DNA of 5,926 nt, from positions 1 through 5,926 of the forward strand of contig JAFDHR010000181.1 in the NCBI GenBank assembly GCA_019308645.1. Direction: 5' to 3'. This DNA comes from Deltaproteobacteria bacterium. GTDB lineage: Bacteria > Desulfobacterota > DSM-4660 > Desulfatiglandales > B25-G16. The translations under genes and the position numbers were made by a program. Under the pieces are notes generated by a model. The model was not told the origin of the DNA and ran no database searches. It worked only from the letters and a program-made list of their open reading frames with translations. Within the stretch, counting starts at the first letter, position 1. Each line of letters starts with the position of its first letter. Below are positions 5,641 through 5,926 of this stretch, one piece after another.

Positions 5641-5926
5641 TTACCACCTTACCAAGAACCTAAACAGTGGCAGATATCTATAAGATAAGGAAAATAAAAG
5701 TATTCCGTAGCCAACGGATCCTATTGCAATTCCCCACTCCTGCCACGTTGGAAAATAACTCATAAACTTGTCAAATGGCATAACTGGTATGGCAAGGGTC
5801 TGAATAGTAAAAACAAACCTGTTAAACACAATACCAATAACATTCATCAGGGCGCCTATAATAAGAAGGTTATTTCTCTCTCTGAATCTTGGAGTTATCA
5901 GAATAATCGCCGGAATAATGCCAAAA
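5641..5926 (-). CDS. NrfD/PsrC/HybB-type membrane subunit, C-terminal part
   Basis: Only the last 94 codons are present; the gene enters from beyond the right edge, so the internal ATG at 5847 is not its start. The frame from 5925 reads FGIIPAIILITPRFRERNN, then a membrane segment (about 20-39, LLIIGALMNVIGIVFNRFVF), a loop with YFPTWQEW (57-64), and a last membrane segment (about 65-87). This is typical of the end of NrfD-family proteins, the quinone-reactive integral membrane subunits of polysulfide, nitrite, Hmc, Qrc and hydrogenase complexes. They pass electrons between the menaquinone pool and an iron-sulfur or cytochrome partner. Which complex applies cannot be told without the upstream genes. 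A small membrane protein gene follows after 30 nt. Confidence 0.82.
   Translation of the reverse strand, partial: FGIIPAIILITPRFRERNNLLIIGALMNVIGIVFNRFVFTIQTLAIPVMPFDKFMSYFPTWQEWGIAIGSVGYGILLFSLSYRYLPLFRFLVRW

Overview
The window looks like chromosomal DNA from an uncultivated anaerobic bacterium. A Desulfobacterota ('Deltaproteobacteria') or Nitrospirota-like host is my best guess. That guess rests on the NadB and HAD protein character, an NrfD-type quinone-linked membrane subunit, and intergenic repeats of a style I associate with such genomes. The genetic code appears standard: TGA ends several genes and TGG encodes Trp. Taxonomy is inference only.

Layout. Positions 1-476 hold no gene. 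They contain a cluster of small palindromes, then a roughly 255-bp decayed element that begins with the 5' end of a REP-associated tyrosine transposase (RAYT) gene, then a strong promoter with paired GTATAC sites. Positions 477-1147 are a two-gene toxin-antitoxin operon: an AbrB/VapB-type antitoxin and a PIN-domain (VapC-type) toxin, overlapping by 4 nt and both using TTG starts. A second truncated RAYT 5' end follows at 1161-1283 in the same orientation, so the operon is bracketed by two about 87% identical 100-bp direct repeats.

Positions 1553-2866 encode an AAA+/DUF4143 ATPase that is cut in two by a single in-frame TGA at 2477-2479. A perfect 12-bp inverted repeat lies over its likely promoter. 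On the minus strand at 2903-3535 is a complete HAD-superfamily phosphatase. A 213-bp divergent spacer with a compound inverted-repeat element separates it from nadB (3749-5359), which encodes L-aspartate oxidase, the first enzyme of de novo NAD synthesis. At the right edge, on the minus strand, is the C-terminal end of an NrfD/PsrC/HybB-type membrane subunit, followed 30 nt later by a small membrane protein with a good ribosome binding site. These are the last two genes of a respiratory-complex operon that enters from outside the window.

The left half is accessory and visibly eroded by mobile elements; the right half is ordinary housekeeping and energy metabolism. I do not see a convincing new multi-gene system. 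The points most worth a second look are the RAYT-remnant bracketing of the toxin-antitoxin pair, the single-stop interruption of the ATPase, the dyad upstream of it, and the small membrane protein tied to the NrfD subunit.
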